Shown: one piece after another, positions 18,563 through 27,164 of the stretch
Layout: every line of letters starts with the position of its first letter
Position numbering within the stretch: position 1 is the stretch's first letter
Source: Steroidobacteraceae bacterium
Lineage (GTDB): Bacteria > Pseudomonadota > Gammaproteobacteria > Steroidobacterales > Steroidobacteraceae
Reading direction: 5' to 3'
DNA length: 64,000 bases
NCBI GenBank assembly: GCA_019187185.1
Contig: JABAQU010000017.1
Location: 21,580-85,579 of the forward strand
Notes under the pieces: model-generated
Databases searched by the model: none
Seen by the model: the letters and a program-made list of their open reading frames with translations, nothing else
Told to the model about the DNA's origin: nothing
Made by a program: the position numbers and the translations under genes

Positions 18563-19161
18563 GCCGACGGGGCGAGGCCCAGCAACTTCAGCACTTCGTT
18601 GCCCTTGTCCTTCACGGCCTGCGCCTTCGACGCCGCATCGATCGCGTCGCCCTTGTTGAACGCATCGTTCGCTTCGGCCCATTGCGACTTCATCCAGTCG
18701 AGGCCCGCCTTGGCGTTGTCGAATGCTTCCTTCGAGACATTCCGGGGCAGCCGCCGTGCCTTGCCGAGGATGTCGACACGGCTCTGGATCGCATCGACCA
18801 TCTTCGGGAGATCCGCGGCGAAGCCGGTCCACTTCTCCTTGGCTGCCGCAGTCGCCGCCTCCCATTCCGCCTTCTTCGCAGCGGTTGCGTCGCGCAGTGC
18901 GGCGATGCGCGTCGACAGCTCGGGCGCCGCGGCGAGCACCGCCTTGTAGTCGCCCTTGGCGAGGCTGTCCTTCAGGCCGGTGAGCGTCGTCTCGACGCCC
19001 GACAGGTCGCCGGGCAGCAACCGTGCGGCATCGTCCTTGAACGCGGCGAGTGCCGCTTCGGCATCGCCCACCGCCTTCGTGGCCGGGCCCTTCTGGTTGG
19101 CGCAGCCGGCTGCGAGCGCGAGCATCGCAACGGCGGTGATGAACAGGCTTTTCTTGAGCAT
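18559..19161 (-). CDS. Helical lipoprotein of unknown function
   Basis: A 200-residue secreted lipoprotein: MLKKSLFITAVAMLALAAGC places the lipidated cysteine at residue 20. The rest is almost wholly helical with Ala/Lys-rich heptad-like stretches (AEWEAATAAAKEKWTGFAAD), so a long coiled bundle attached to the membrane is likely. An excellent ribosome-binding site GAGGAG stands seven bases before the ATG. Family not named; position between a LysM protein and the yqjD-like gene suggests an envelope or stress function. Confidence 0.78.
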   Translation of the reverse strand: MLKKSLFITAVAMLALAAGCANQKGPATKAVGDAEAALAAFKDDAARLLPGDLSGVETTLTGLKDSLAKGDYKAVLAAAPELSTRIAALRDATAAKKAEWEAATAAAKEKWTGFAADLPKMVDAIQSRVDILGKARRLPRNVSKEAFDNAKAGLDWMKSQWAEANDAFNKGDAIDAASKAQAVKDKGNEVLKLLGLAPSA

Positions 19162-19190
19162 GGTGTTCTCCTCGGGAGGTCTGGCGGAGC

Positions 19191-19373
19191 CTAGGGAATG
19201 CGCAGCTTCTGGCCCGGCTTGATCCGGTCCGGGTCCTTCAGGATGTCGCGATTCGCTTCGAAGATCTTCGGATAGAGCATCGGATCGCCATAAAATTCCC
19301 TGGCAATCTTCGAGAGCGTGTCACCCTTCTGCACGAAATAGTGCTGCGTGTACGGATTTTCTTCCGTGGCCAT
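19191..19373 (-). CDS. Small LysM-domain protein
   Basis: A 60-residue protein that is almost entirely one LysM module (HYFVQKGDTLSKIAREFYGD to IKPGQKLRIP), the fold that binds peptidoglycan. There is no signal peptide, so it is either cytosolic, like the C-terminal LysM part of YgaU/BON proteins, or leaves by another path. The start at 19373 is set by GGAGGA seven bases upstream; a TTG 15 bases earlier would bury that site. It lies 36 bases after glmS on the same strand. Confidence 0.85.
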   Translation of the reverse strand: MATEENPYTQHYFVQKGDTLSKIAREFYGDPMLYPKIFEANRDILKDPDRIKPGQKLRIP

Positions 19374-19409
19374 GGCGTTCCTCCACAAGAGCGGCCGGAA
19401 ACGCCGAGG

Positions 19410-21245
19410 TTACTCGACCGTGACGCTTTTCGCGAGGTTGCGCGGCTGATCGACATCGGTGCCCTTCAGGATCGCCACGTGGTAGGAGAGCAACTGCAGC
19501 GGCACCGTGTACACGGCCGGTGCCTGGAAGTAGCTGACGTGCTTCGGCATCTGGATCACGGTGACGCCGTCGGAGGGCTCGAAGCCCGAATCCGGATCGG
19601 CGAAGACGATCAGTTCGCCGCCGCGTGCCCGCACTTCCATCAGGTTCGACTTCAGCTTCTCGAGCAGATCGTTATTCGGCGCGACCGTGATGACCGGCAT
19701 GCCTGCGTCCACCAGCGCGAGGGGCCCGTGCTTCAGTTCTCCGGCGGGGTAAGCTTCCGCGTGGATGTAGGAGATCTCCTTCAGCTTCAGCGCCCCTTCC
19801 ATCGCGATCGGGTGCAGCGCGCCCCGCCCGAGGAACAGCGTGTGTTGCTTGTCGGCAAAGCGTTCGGCCAGGCGATGGATGACGGGGTCCAGCGTGAGCG
19901 TCTTCTCGATCAGGCCCGGGATCTCGATGAGGCGCGCGACGAGGCCGCGCTCCCGCTCGGCATCGGCGCCGTGGTGCTTGGCGAGCGCCACCACGAGCAT
20001 CGACAGTGCCATCAGCTGCGTCGTGAAGGCCTTGGTCGACGCCACGCCGATCTCCGGGCCCGCGCGCGTCAGCATCACGAGCTCCGATTCGCGCACCAGC
20101 GAACTCTCCGGCTGGTTGCAGATCGCGAGCGAGGCGAGGTAGCCCGCCTGCCTCGCGAGCCGCAGCGCCGCGAGCGTATCGGCGGTCTCGCCCGACTGCG
20201 ATATCGTGACGAACAGCGAATTTTTCAGCACGACAGGATTGCGGTAGCGATACTCGCTCGCGATCTCGACCGAGCACGGCAGCTTGCAGATCTGTTCGAT
20301 GAAGTAACGCGCGACCGCGCCGGCATGGAAGCTCGTGCCGCAGGCGACGATGTGCACGTGCTCCGTGCGGCGGAAAATTTCGGCAGCGGCCGGCCCGAAG
20401 GCCGCATCGAGCAGGCGGCCGTTCGCGACGCGCTCCTGCAGGGTGTTCGCGACCGCGCGCGGCTGCTCGTGGATCTCCTTCAGCATGAAGTGGCGGTACT
20501 GGCCCTTCTCGGCCGCGTCGGCAGAGAGCTCGCTCTCGTGCACGGGCCGCTCGACCAGGTTGCCTTCGCGGTCGATGATCCGCACGCTCGTGCGGCAGAC
20601 CTCGGCGACGTCGCCTTCCTCCATGAAGATGAAGCGGCGGGTCACCGGCAGCAGCGCCGCGACGTCGGACGCGACGAAGTTCTCGTCGACACCGACCCCG
20701 ATCACGACCGGGCAGCCCTCGCGGGCGAGGATCACGCGATCGGGCGCAGCACTGCTCACGACCGCGAGCGCATAGGCACCTTCGAGTTCGGCGACGGTGG
20801 CGCGCACGGCCTTGAACAGCTCGCCCTGCTTCGCGAGGTGATGATGGATGCGGTGCGCGATCACCTCGGTGTCGGTTTCCGACGTGAAGCTGTAGCCCGC
20901 GCGCTTCAGCTCCGCGCGCAGCTCCTCGTGGTTCTCGATGATGCCGTTGTGCACGATCGCGAGGCCGTCGCGCGACACGTGCGGGTGCGCATTGCGCTCG
21001 CTCGGCACGCCGTGCGTGGCCCAGCGTGTGTGTGCGATGCCGAGCTTGCCGGCGAGCGGCTGCTGCTCGAGCGCCTGCTCGAGCACCTTGACCTTGCCGA
21101 CCGTGCGCACCCGCTCGAGGCGCTGCGCGCCGTCGAGCACCGCGAGGCCCGCGGAGTCGTAGCCCCGGTATTCGAGGCGGCGCAGTCCCTCGAGCAGGAT
21201 CGGGACGATGTTGCGTTCGGCGACGGCTCCGACGATTCCGCACAT
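19410..21245 (-). CDS. glmS: Glutamine-fructose-6-phosphate aminotransferase (isomerising)
   Basis: Makes glucosamine-6-phosphate from fructose-6-phosphate and glutamine, the entry step to UDP-GlcNAc for peptidoglycan and LPS. The 611 residues have the class II amidotransferase domain with nucleophile Cys2 ([11 protein letters not shown]) and the HTRWATHG loop, then two SIS domains ([27 protein letters not shown]) and the C-terminal [13 protein letters not shown] tail that closes both active sites. glmU sits about 6 kb away rather than adjacent, so the usual glmU-glmS pairing is split here by the tryptophanase-like gene, modABC and a ClC gene. No glmS ribozyme is expected in this group and none is visible. 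Confidence 0.97.
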   Translation of the reverse strand: MCGIVGAVAERNIVPILLEGLRRLEYRGYDSAGLAVLDGAQRLERVRTVGKVKVLEQALEQQPLAGKLGIAHTRWATHGVPSERNAHPHVSRDGLAIVHNGIIENHEELRAELKRAGYSFTSETDTEVIAHRIHHHLAKQGELFKAVRATVAELEGAYALAVVSSAAPDRVILAREGCPVVIGVGVDENFVASDVAALLPVTRRFIFMEEGDVAEVCRTSVRIIDREGNLVERPVHESELSADAAEKGQYRHFMLKEIHEQPRAVANTLQERVANGRLLDAAFGPAAAEIFRRTEHVHIVACGTSFHAGAVARYFIEQICKLPCSVEIASEYRYRNPVVLKNSLFVTISQSGETADTLAALRLARQAGYLASLAICNQPESSLVRESELVMLTRAGPEIGVASTKAFTTQLMALSMLVVALAKHHGADAERERGLVARLIEIPGLIEKTLTLDPVIHRLAERFADKQHTLFLGRGALHPIAMEGALKLKEISYIHAEAYPAGELKHGPLALVDAGMPVITVAPNNDLLEKLKSNLMEVRARGGELIVFADPDSGFEPSDGVTVIQMPKHVSYFQAPAVYTVPLQLLSYHVAILKGTDVDQPRNLAKSVTVE

Positions 21246-21337
21246 GGGCAGCTGGCTCTCCGGTCAGGGTCGCGTATTTTGCCTGAATGCCGGCCGCCCT
21301 GCTGTGGCAGGCTGTACGACTCGACCGGGATCACGCC

Positions 21338-22702
21338 ATGAAAACCATCATCGAACCTTTCCGGATGAAGGTCGTCGAGCCGATCCGCCTGACGACCCGG
21401 GCCGACCGCGAGCGGCTGGTCGCCGACGCGCATTTCAACCTCTTCGGCCTGCATTCCGACGATGTCCTCATCGACCTGCTGACCGACTCCGGAACCGGCG
21501 CGATGAGCGCCGCGCAGTGGAGCGCGGTGATGCGCGGCGACGAGTCGTACGCGGGCTCCCCGTCGTTTTACAGATTCCGGGACGCCGTGCAGGACCTGAT
21601 GCCTTTCCGCCACGTGATCCCGACCCACCAGGGACGCGCTGCCGAAGCAATCCTCTTTTCGATCCTGGGCGGTGCCGGCCGCGTGATTCCATCGAACACG
21701 CATTTCGACACGACCCGCGGCAACATCGAGGCGACCGGCGCCGAAGCGCTCGACCTGCCGTGCGCCGAGGCCGCGGATTTTGCCAGCGTGTTCCCTTTCA
21801 AGGGCAACATGGACATCGCGGCGCTCGACCGGCTGCTCGGGGAGCGCGGCGCGGCCGTGCCGTGCGTGATGATGACGCTCACGAACAACGCCGGTGGTGG
21901 CCAGCCGGTGTCACTCGGGAACCTGCGGGCCGTGCGAGCGCTCGCCACCCGCCATGGCAAACCGCTGATCATCGACGGGTGTCGTTTCGCGGAGAATGCC
22001 TGGTTCGTCAAGCAGCGCGAACCCGGGCAGCAGGCGCGCAGCGTGCGCGACATCGTGCGCGAGACGTTCTCGCTCGCGGACGGCATGACGATGAGCGCGA
22101 AGAAGGACGGCCTCGCCAATATCGGCGGCTGGCTCGCGCTGAACGACGAGGAGCTCGCACTCGCGGCCCGCAACCGGTTGATCCTCACCGAGGGCTTCCC
22201 GACCTACGGCGGGCTCGCGGGACGCGATCTCGAAGCGATTGCCGCCGGGCTCGCGGAGGTCGTCGACGAGGAGTACCTGCGCTATCGCGTGCGCTGCAAT
22301 GAGTACATCGGCGAACGCCTGCTCGCGCTCGATGTGCCAATCGTGCAGCCGGTCGGCGGCCATGCGGTGTTCATCGACGCGCGCACGATGCTCGCGCACA
22401 TCCCGCCGCTCGCTTACCCGGGCCAGGCGCTGGCGGTGGCGCTCTATGAGGTGGGCGGCGTGCGCAGCTGCGAAATCGGTACCGTGATGTTCGGCCGCCA
22501 GCCCGACGGCCGCGAGCTGCCCGCGCGTTTCGATCTCGTGCGCCTCGCATTCCCGAGGCGCGTGTACACACAGAGCCACGCCGATTACCTGGTCGAGGTG
22601 TTTGCGGAGGTCGCTGGTGCGCGCACGCAGCTGCGCGGCTTGCGCATCGTCGAGGAGCCGCGGCTGATGCGGCACTTCACGGCGCGGTTCGCGCGCCTGT
22701 GA
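21338..22702 (+). CDS. Tryptophanase-type PLP beta-eliminating lyase
   Basis: Cytosolic PLP enzyme of 454 residues in the tryptophanase/tyrosine phenol-lyase family. The PLP lysine is Lys257 in TMSAKKDG; the glycine-rich and phosphate-binding segments (THQGRAAEAI, NNAGGGQPVSL) are intact. Positions that separate the two enzymes favour tryptophanase: Asp124 in FDTTRG (Thr in tyrosine phenol-lyase), Ile380 in CEIG (Arg in TPL) and His446 in RHFTAR (Phe in TPL). The comparison is from memory of the E. coli and Citrobacter proteins. The ATG at 21338 begins the conserved MKTIIEPFRMK. It is a single gene with no visible tnaC leader or tnaB permease. It converges on modA with a 26-base overlap. Confidence 0.88.
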   Translation: MKTIIEPFRMKVVEPIRLTTRADRERLVADAHFNLFGLHSDDVLIDLLTDSGTGAMSAAQWSAVMRGDESYAGSPSFYRFRDAVQDLMPFRHVIPTHQGRAAEAILFSILGGAGRVIPSNTHFDTTRGNIEATGAEALDLPCAEAADFASVFPFKGNMDIAALDRLLGERGAAVPCVMMTLTNNAGGGQPVSLGNLRAVRALATRHGKPLIIDGCRFAENAWFVKQREPGQQARSVRDIVRETFSLADGMTMSAKKDGLANIGGWLALNDEELALAARNRLILTEGFPTYGGLAGRDLEAIAAGLAEVVDEEYLRYRVRCNEYIGERLLALDVPIVQPVGGHAVFIDARTMLAHIPPLAYPGQALAVALYEVGGVRSCEIGTVMFGRQPDGRELPARFDLVRLAFPRRVYTQSHADYLVEVFAEVAGARTQLRGLRIVEEPRLMRHFTARFARL

Positions 22703-23477
22703 CCGCGCTGAACCCGTAGCGCGCGAAGGCAGCGCCGGCGACGGGGCCCGCCAGGAAATCGAGGAAGGCCGCACCGCCGGCGCGCGCGCCGACTGGCAGC
22801 GCCGCCGGGTACGTGATGGTTGGGTATGTCCCCGCCGGGAACACGCCGACGACCTTCACGTTCTTCTCGATCAGTGCGTCGGTCGCATAGACGATGCCGA
22901 GCGGCGCCTCGCCGCGCGCGACGAACGCAAGCGCCGCACGGACGTTGTCGGCGTTCGCGAGCCGGTCAGCGACGCTCGCCCAGGCGCCGAGGTCCGTGAG
23001 CGCGGCCTGCGCATAGCGGCCCGCCGGCACCGTCGCGGGGTCGGCGATCGCGAGCCGGCCGTCGCCGAGCGCGGCCCGCAGGTCGAACCCGGGTGCGATC
23101 GCGAGCTGCACACGGCTGTCCGCCGGCGCAATGAGCACGAGCGCGTTGCGGGCGATGTCGCGGCGGCTCGCCGGTTCGATCAGCCGCCGCGTGGCGAGGT
23201 AGTCCATCCATGCCTCGTCGGCCGACACGAACACATCGACCTGCGCACCGGCCTCGATCTGCCGCGCGAGCGCCGAGCTCGCGGCGAACGACAGCGTCAC
23301 CTTCGTGCCCGTCACCTTCGTGAACGTGGCGGCCAGATTCTCGAGCACGTCGGTCAAGGACGCTGCCGCGAACACCGTGATCGAAGATTCGTGCGCCTGC
23401 TGTGCCTCGCCTGCCTGCAGCGGCATCGCGGCCGCAAGGATGAGCGGGACGAGAAGGCGTGCCATCGACGAGTGCAT
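22677..23477 (-). CDS. modA: Molybdate ABC transporter substrate-binding protein
   Basis: Periplasmic molybdate/tungstate binder, 266 residues, with a signal peptide (ARLLVPLILAAAMPLQAGEA). Family motifs include ITVFAAASLTDVLENLA with the anion-contacting Ser, FAASSALARQIEAGAQVDVF and VFVSADEAWMDYL, then IADPATVPAGRYAQ and LGIVYATDA, which complete the ModA pocket. Two in-frame ATGs (23477 and 23465) are possible. It lies 76 bases downstream of the ClC gene rather than beside modBC, an unusual order. Its 3' end overlaps the tryptophanase gene. Confidence 0.94.
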   Translation of the reverse strand: MHSSMARLLVPLILAAAMPLQAGEAQQAHESSITVFAAASLTDVLENLAATFTKVTGTKVTLSFAASSALARQIEAGAQVDVFVSADEAWMDYLATRRLIEPASRRDIARNALVLIAPADSRVQLAIAPGFDLRAALGDGRLAIADPATVPAGRYAQAALTDLGAWASVADRLANADNVRAALAFVARGEAPLGIVYATDALIEKNVKVVGVFPAGTYPTITYPAALPVGARAGGAAFLDFLAGPVAGAAFARYGFSAVTGARTAP

Positions 23478-23553
23478 GACCGATTGTCACCCATCGGGCG
23501 AATTGCGGCCACGGCCCGAGCCGTTCCACCGTCGGGCAGTGAAGTGCACAGGG

Positions 23554-25284
23554 CTAATCCGCCGCGTTGCCCGAAAGCCATCCTTCCCGCTTGAGCTCCT
23601 CCTCGTGTACCTGTCGCGTGACACCGAGGAGGTCGCTGCGCGAAATGAGTCCGATCAGGCGCCGCGACTCCCTCGCCTCGACGACGGGCAGCCGTTCGAC
23701 GCCGAGCGCCGCCATGCGCGCCGCGACCGAACGGCAGGTCTCGGTGGGGAGCGCGTACTCGAGGTCGCCGGCTGGAAGCACCGACACCACGGTCTTCGCG
23801 GTATCGGCGCGGGTCAACAGTTCACGCGTCGCAATGCCCCTCGCCTGGCCGTCGACGATGACCGGATACGCGCGGTATGGCTGCGTCGGCCCGAAATGGG
23901 TCGCGAGCGCCTCGGCGACTGTCTGCGTCCCGTCGATCGCGACCACCGACCGGGTCATGACTTCATCGATGAAATGCTGCTCGAGCGGATCGACGCCATA
24001 CTCGCGAAACACATGGCGGCCGCGCCGCGCGATCTTCTCGGTCAGGATCGATCTCGGCACCATGACGACCGTGAAGCCATACGCGACGGCGCACGCAAGC
24101 AATGTCGGCAGCAGCGCGTTCAGGTCGTGCGTGAGGCCGAGCGCGAAGACGACGGCCGTCATCGGCGCGCGCATCGTGCCGCCGAGCGTGGCGGCCATGC
24201 ACACGAGCGCCCACAGCCGCGGATCGCCGCCCGGCAGGTACGGACCGATGAGACACCCGAGCCCCGCCCCGATCATCAGCAACGGCGCGAGTATGCCGCC
24301 CGAAGTTCCCGAGCCGAGCGCGACCATCCACATCAGCAGCTTTGCGACCAGGAGTCCCGCCGCCACCGACATGGCCAGGTGATTTGCCAACAGGTCGCCG
24401 ATGACGTCGTAGCCGACGCCGAAGGCACGCGGCTCGAGGAACCCGCCGATGCCGACCACCACACCGCCGAGCGCCGGCCACCACATCCAGTGGATCGGCA
24501 GGCGCGCAAACAGGTCCTCGACGCGATAGAGGCCCGCCGTCATGGAAGCCGACAGCGCGCCGCTCGCAAAGCCCGCGACCACGCAGGAGCCGAGGGCCGC
24601 GAGGTGCGGCGGCGCCGTCTCGAGCGGGAACAGGGGGCCATCGGCGATGCACAGTGGCCGCAGGAATGCCGCGATCGAGCACGCGAGCGCCACCGGCAAC
24701 AGGCTTCTCGGCCGCAATTCGAACAGCAGCAGCTCGACGGCGAGCAGTACCGCGGCGAGGGGCGTGCCGAACACCGCGGTCATGCCGGCCGTGGCGCCTG
24801 CGACCAGCAGGGCCTTGCGTTCCGCCGATGTCAGATGGAACGCCTGCGCGAGCAGTGACGCCACGGCCCCGCCGGTCATGATGATGGGCCCTTCCGCGCC
24901 GAACGGCCCGCCGCTGCCGATCACGATGCTCGACGACAGCGGCTTCAGCACCGCGATCTTCGGTGCCATGCGGCTCTTGCCGTACAGGATCGCCTCGAGC
25001 GCTTCCGGAATGCCGTGCCCGCGCAACTGCTCGCTGCCGAAGCGGCACATCAGGCCGACGATCAGGCCGCCGAGCACCGGAGCGGCGATGACCCACGCGC
25101 CGAGCTGATGCGCTGCCGGCGAATGGTCCACGAGCGAAATCGTCTGGAAAAAGAACAGGTTCGTGAAAAAGCGTATGCCCGCGAGCAACAGCCACGCGCC
25201 GGCGGTGCTGAGCACGCCGATGCCGAGCGCGAACAGGGACAGGCGCACCAGCCGCTGATCGAACGCAAAATCGCCCTTGTGCAC
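23554..25284 (-). CDS. ClC-family chloride channel with C-terminal CBS pair
   Basis: Integral membrane ClC protein of 576 residues. The anion-pathway motifs are GHGIPE (89-94), GPFGAEGP (126-133, gating Glu131) and GGILAP (329-334); a two-CBS regulatory module fills roughly residues 440-570. At the place of the E. coli antiporter's internal proton glutamate (IIEEM) this protein has AVELL, with Leu185, as in channel-type ClCs, suggesting passive chloride flow rather than Cl-/H+ exchange. The start is a GTG at 25284 with GAGGG six bases upstream; upstream in-frame codons are not supported. It sits between modC and modA on the same strand. Confidence 0.9.
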   Translation of the reverse strand: MHKGDFAFDQRLVRLSLFALGIGVLSTAGAWLLLAGIRFFTNLFFFQTISLVDHSPAAHQLGAWVIAAPVLGGLIVGLMCRFGSEQLRGHGIPEALEAILYGKSRMAPKIAVLKPLSSSIVIGSGGPFGAEGPIIMTGGAVASLLAQAFHLTSAERKALLVAGATAGMTAVFGTPLAAVLLAVELLLFELRPRSLLPVALACSIAAFLRPLCIADGPLFPLETAPPHLAALGSCVVAGFASGALSASMTAGLYRVEDLFARLPIHWMWWPALGGVVVGIGGFLEPRAFGVGYDVIGDLLANHLAMSVAAGLLVAKLLMWMVALGSGTSGGILAPLLMIGAGLGCLIGPYLPGGDPRLWALVCMAATLGGTMRAPMTAVVFALGLTHDLNALLPTLLACAVAYGFTVVMVPRSILTEKIARRGRHVFREYGVDPLEQHFIDEVMTRSVVAIDGTQTVAEALATHFGPTQPYRAYPVIVDGQARGIATRELLTRADTAKTVVSVLPAGDLEYALPTETCRSVAARMAALGVERLPVVEARESRRLIGLISRSDLLGVTRQVHEEELKREGWLSGNAAD

Positions 25285-25365
25285 GCGGTTCCCTCGCTGG
25301 CGGGTTCGGGCGGACGATTCTACACGGGGCGATCCGCGCCCGGCCGCTGCCCCGCCGGGCAATCG

Positions 25366-26460
25366 CTACTCCGCCGGAAACGCATGGCTGCGCAGCGATA
25401 CGGCCTTCACGAGCGCCCACACCTCCGCGCCGGGCCGCAGCGACAGGGCCGCGACCGCATCACGCGTGATGTGCGCCACGACGCGGGCGCCGTCGAGGTC
25501 GATCAGCGCACGGCGCACATCGTCAGGCAGCGGATCGATCGTGACGATGCGGCCGCGCAGGGCATTGCGCACACTGAGCCCCTCGGGCGGCCGGTCGGAG
25601 AGGATCACGTCGCGCGCGAGCACCTGCACGCGCAGCCGCTCGCCGGCGCGGGCGCTCGCCGTGTGGACGCGCAGCTCGCCTTCCCGTGCCACCCGCACCC
25701 GCGTGAGCCCCGTGTCGGGGTCGCGCGCGAGGACGTGCCCGTCGAGCACCGCGCCGACCGCGGTCGGCCCGACGATCGACGTGAGTGCAGGGTCGAGGCT
25801 CGCATCGCTCAGCGGACCTGCCGCGGCGACCCGCCCGGCATCGAGCACGACGAGATGGGTCGCGAGGCGCAGCACCTCGTCGAACGCGTGGCTCACGTAG
25901 ATCATGGGAAGGCGCAGCCGCAGCCGCAGCGCCTCGAGGTAGGGCAGCACTTCCTCGCGCCGTGCGGCATCGAGCGAGGCGAGCGGCTCGTCGAGCAGCA
26001 GCAGGCGCGGCTGCGCGAGGAGCGCCCGCGCGAGTGCGACGCGCTGGCGCTCGCCGCCCGAGAGCGACCACGGCCGCCGCTCGAGGAGCGGCTCGAGCGC
26101 GAGCAGCGTGACGAGTTCGTCGAAACCGATCGCCTGGCTGCGGCCGCGCGCACGCGCGAGGCCGTAGCGCATGTTCGCCGCGACGGTCAGGTGCGGAAAG
26201 AGGCGCGCGTCCTGGAACACATAGCCGATGCCGCGCCCTTCGGCAGGGACGCAGCGTCCGGCCGCCGTATCGAGCAGTACCTCGTCGCCGATCGCGATGC
26301 GGCCGCGATCCGGCCGCAGAAGCCCCCCGATGATGTTGACGAGGGTCGTCTTGCCGCAGCCCGAGCGGCCGAACAGCGCGACGACACCGGCCTCCGGCGC
26401 TTCGAAGCGTGCGTCGAGCTGGAACGCCCCGCGGCGCAGCGCGACATCGACATGGATCAT
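25366..26460 (-). CDS. modC: Molybdate ABC transporter ATP-binding protein
   Basis: Cytosolic ATPase that powers ModB-mediated molybdate uptake, 364 residues. The nucleotide domain has Walker A GRSGCGKTT (31-39), the Q-loop YVFQDARLFPHL, signature LSGGERQRVALARAL and Walker B LLLLDEPLASLD; the C-terminal part (about 290-355) is a TOBE/Mop molybdate-sensing domain that feeds back on transport. The ATG overlaps the modB stop by four bases. Together with the IorAB-type molybdoenzyme at the start of the window it explains a need for molybdate. Confidence 0.95.
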   Translation of the reverse strand: MIHVDVALRRGAFQLDARFEAPEAGVVALFGRSGCGKTTLVNIIGGLLRPDRGRIAIGDEVLLDTAAGRCVPAEGRGIGYVFQDARLFPHLTVAANMRYGLARARGRSQAIGFDELVTLLALEPLLERRPWSLSGGERQRVALARALLAQPRLLLLDEPLASLDAARREEVLPYLEALRLRLRLPMIYVSHAFDEVLRLATHLVVLDAGRVAAAGPLSDASLDPALTSIVGPTAVGAVLDGHVLARDPDTGLTRVRVAREGELRVHTASARAGERLRVQVLARDVILSDRPPEGLSVRNALRGRIVTIDPLPDDVRRALIDLDGARVVAHITRDAVAALSLRPGAEVWALVKAVSLRSHAFPAE

Positions 26461-27149
26461 GCGTGCCCCAGTGCGCGCCGCAGGCGCCGCGCCAGCCACT
26501 CGGACAGGGCGAGCCCCGAAAAACCAAGGACGATCGACAGCGCGGCGATGCGCGCCGCGGCCGCATCACCGCCGGGCGTCTGGATCGCAGTGTAGAGCGC
26601 GAGCGGCAGCGTGCGCGTTTCGCCCGGAATGTTCGAGACGAACGTGATCACCGCGCCGAACTCGCCGAGGCTCGCGGCGAAGGCAGTCACGGCGCCCGCC
26701 AGGATGCCCGGCAGCATCAACGGCAGCGTGATCGAGAAAAACCGGTCGACCGGACCCGCGCCGAGCGTGCGCGCCGCGTCCTCGAGTCCGCGATCGACGG
26801 CCTCGAGCGACAGGCGCATCGCGCGCACCATGAGCGGGAACGACATCACGGCCGTCGCGAGCGCCGCCCCGGCGGTCGTGAACGCGAGCCGGATGCCGAA
26901 GCTGTCGTACAGCCAGCCGCCGATCACGCCGCGCCGGCCGAACAGCACGAGGAGGAGATACCCGACGACGACCGGCGGCAGCACGAGCGGCAGGTGCACG
27001 AACGCATCGAGCACGAAGCGGCCGCGAAAGCGACCGCGCACGAGGAGCCACGCGATCCAGGTCGCAAACGGCAGCGCCAGCAGCACGCTGCGCGCCGCGA
27101 CCGCGAAGCTGAGCCGCAGCGCGTCGAGCTCGGCGGGCGTGAAGCCCAT
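26457..27149 (-). CDS. modB: Molybdate ABC transporter permease
   Basis: Inner-membrane permease of 230 residues with five or six helices and the EAA loop AARTLGAGPVDRFFSITLPL that docks onto ModC. It starts MGFTPAELDALRLSFAVAAR; a GTG six bases upstream (27155) would add two residues. Its first codon is 15 bases after the end of glmU on the same strand, and its stop overlaps modC, so the mod genes could be read through from the glmU promoter. The final ARRLRRALGHA tail is basic and cytosolic. Confidence 0.95.
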   Translation of the reverse strand: MGFTPAELDALRLSFAVAARSVLLALPFATWIAWLLVRGRFRGRFVLDAFVHLPLVLPPVVVGYLLLVLFGRRGVIGGWLYDSFGIRLAFTTAGAALATAVMSFPLMVRAMRLSLEAVDRGLEDAARTLGAGPVDRFFSITLPLMLPGILAGAVTAFAASLGEFGAVITFVSNIPGETRTLPLALYTAIQTPGGDAAAARIAALSIVLGFSGLALSEWLARRLRRALGHA

Positions 27150-27164
27150 CAGCACGAGGCCCCG

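Noticed and set aside
21246..21337. tnaC-like leader peptide before the tryptophanase gene
   Set aside because: The 92 bases between glmS and the lyase contain no short frame with the Trp-containing pattern expected for tnaC.
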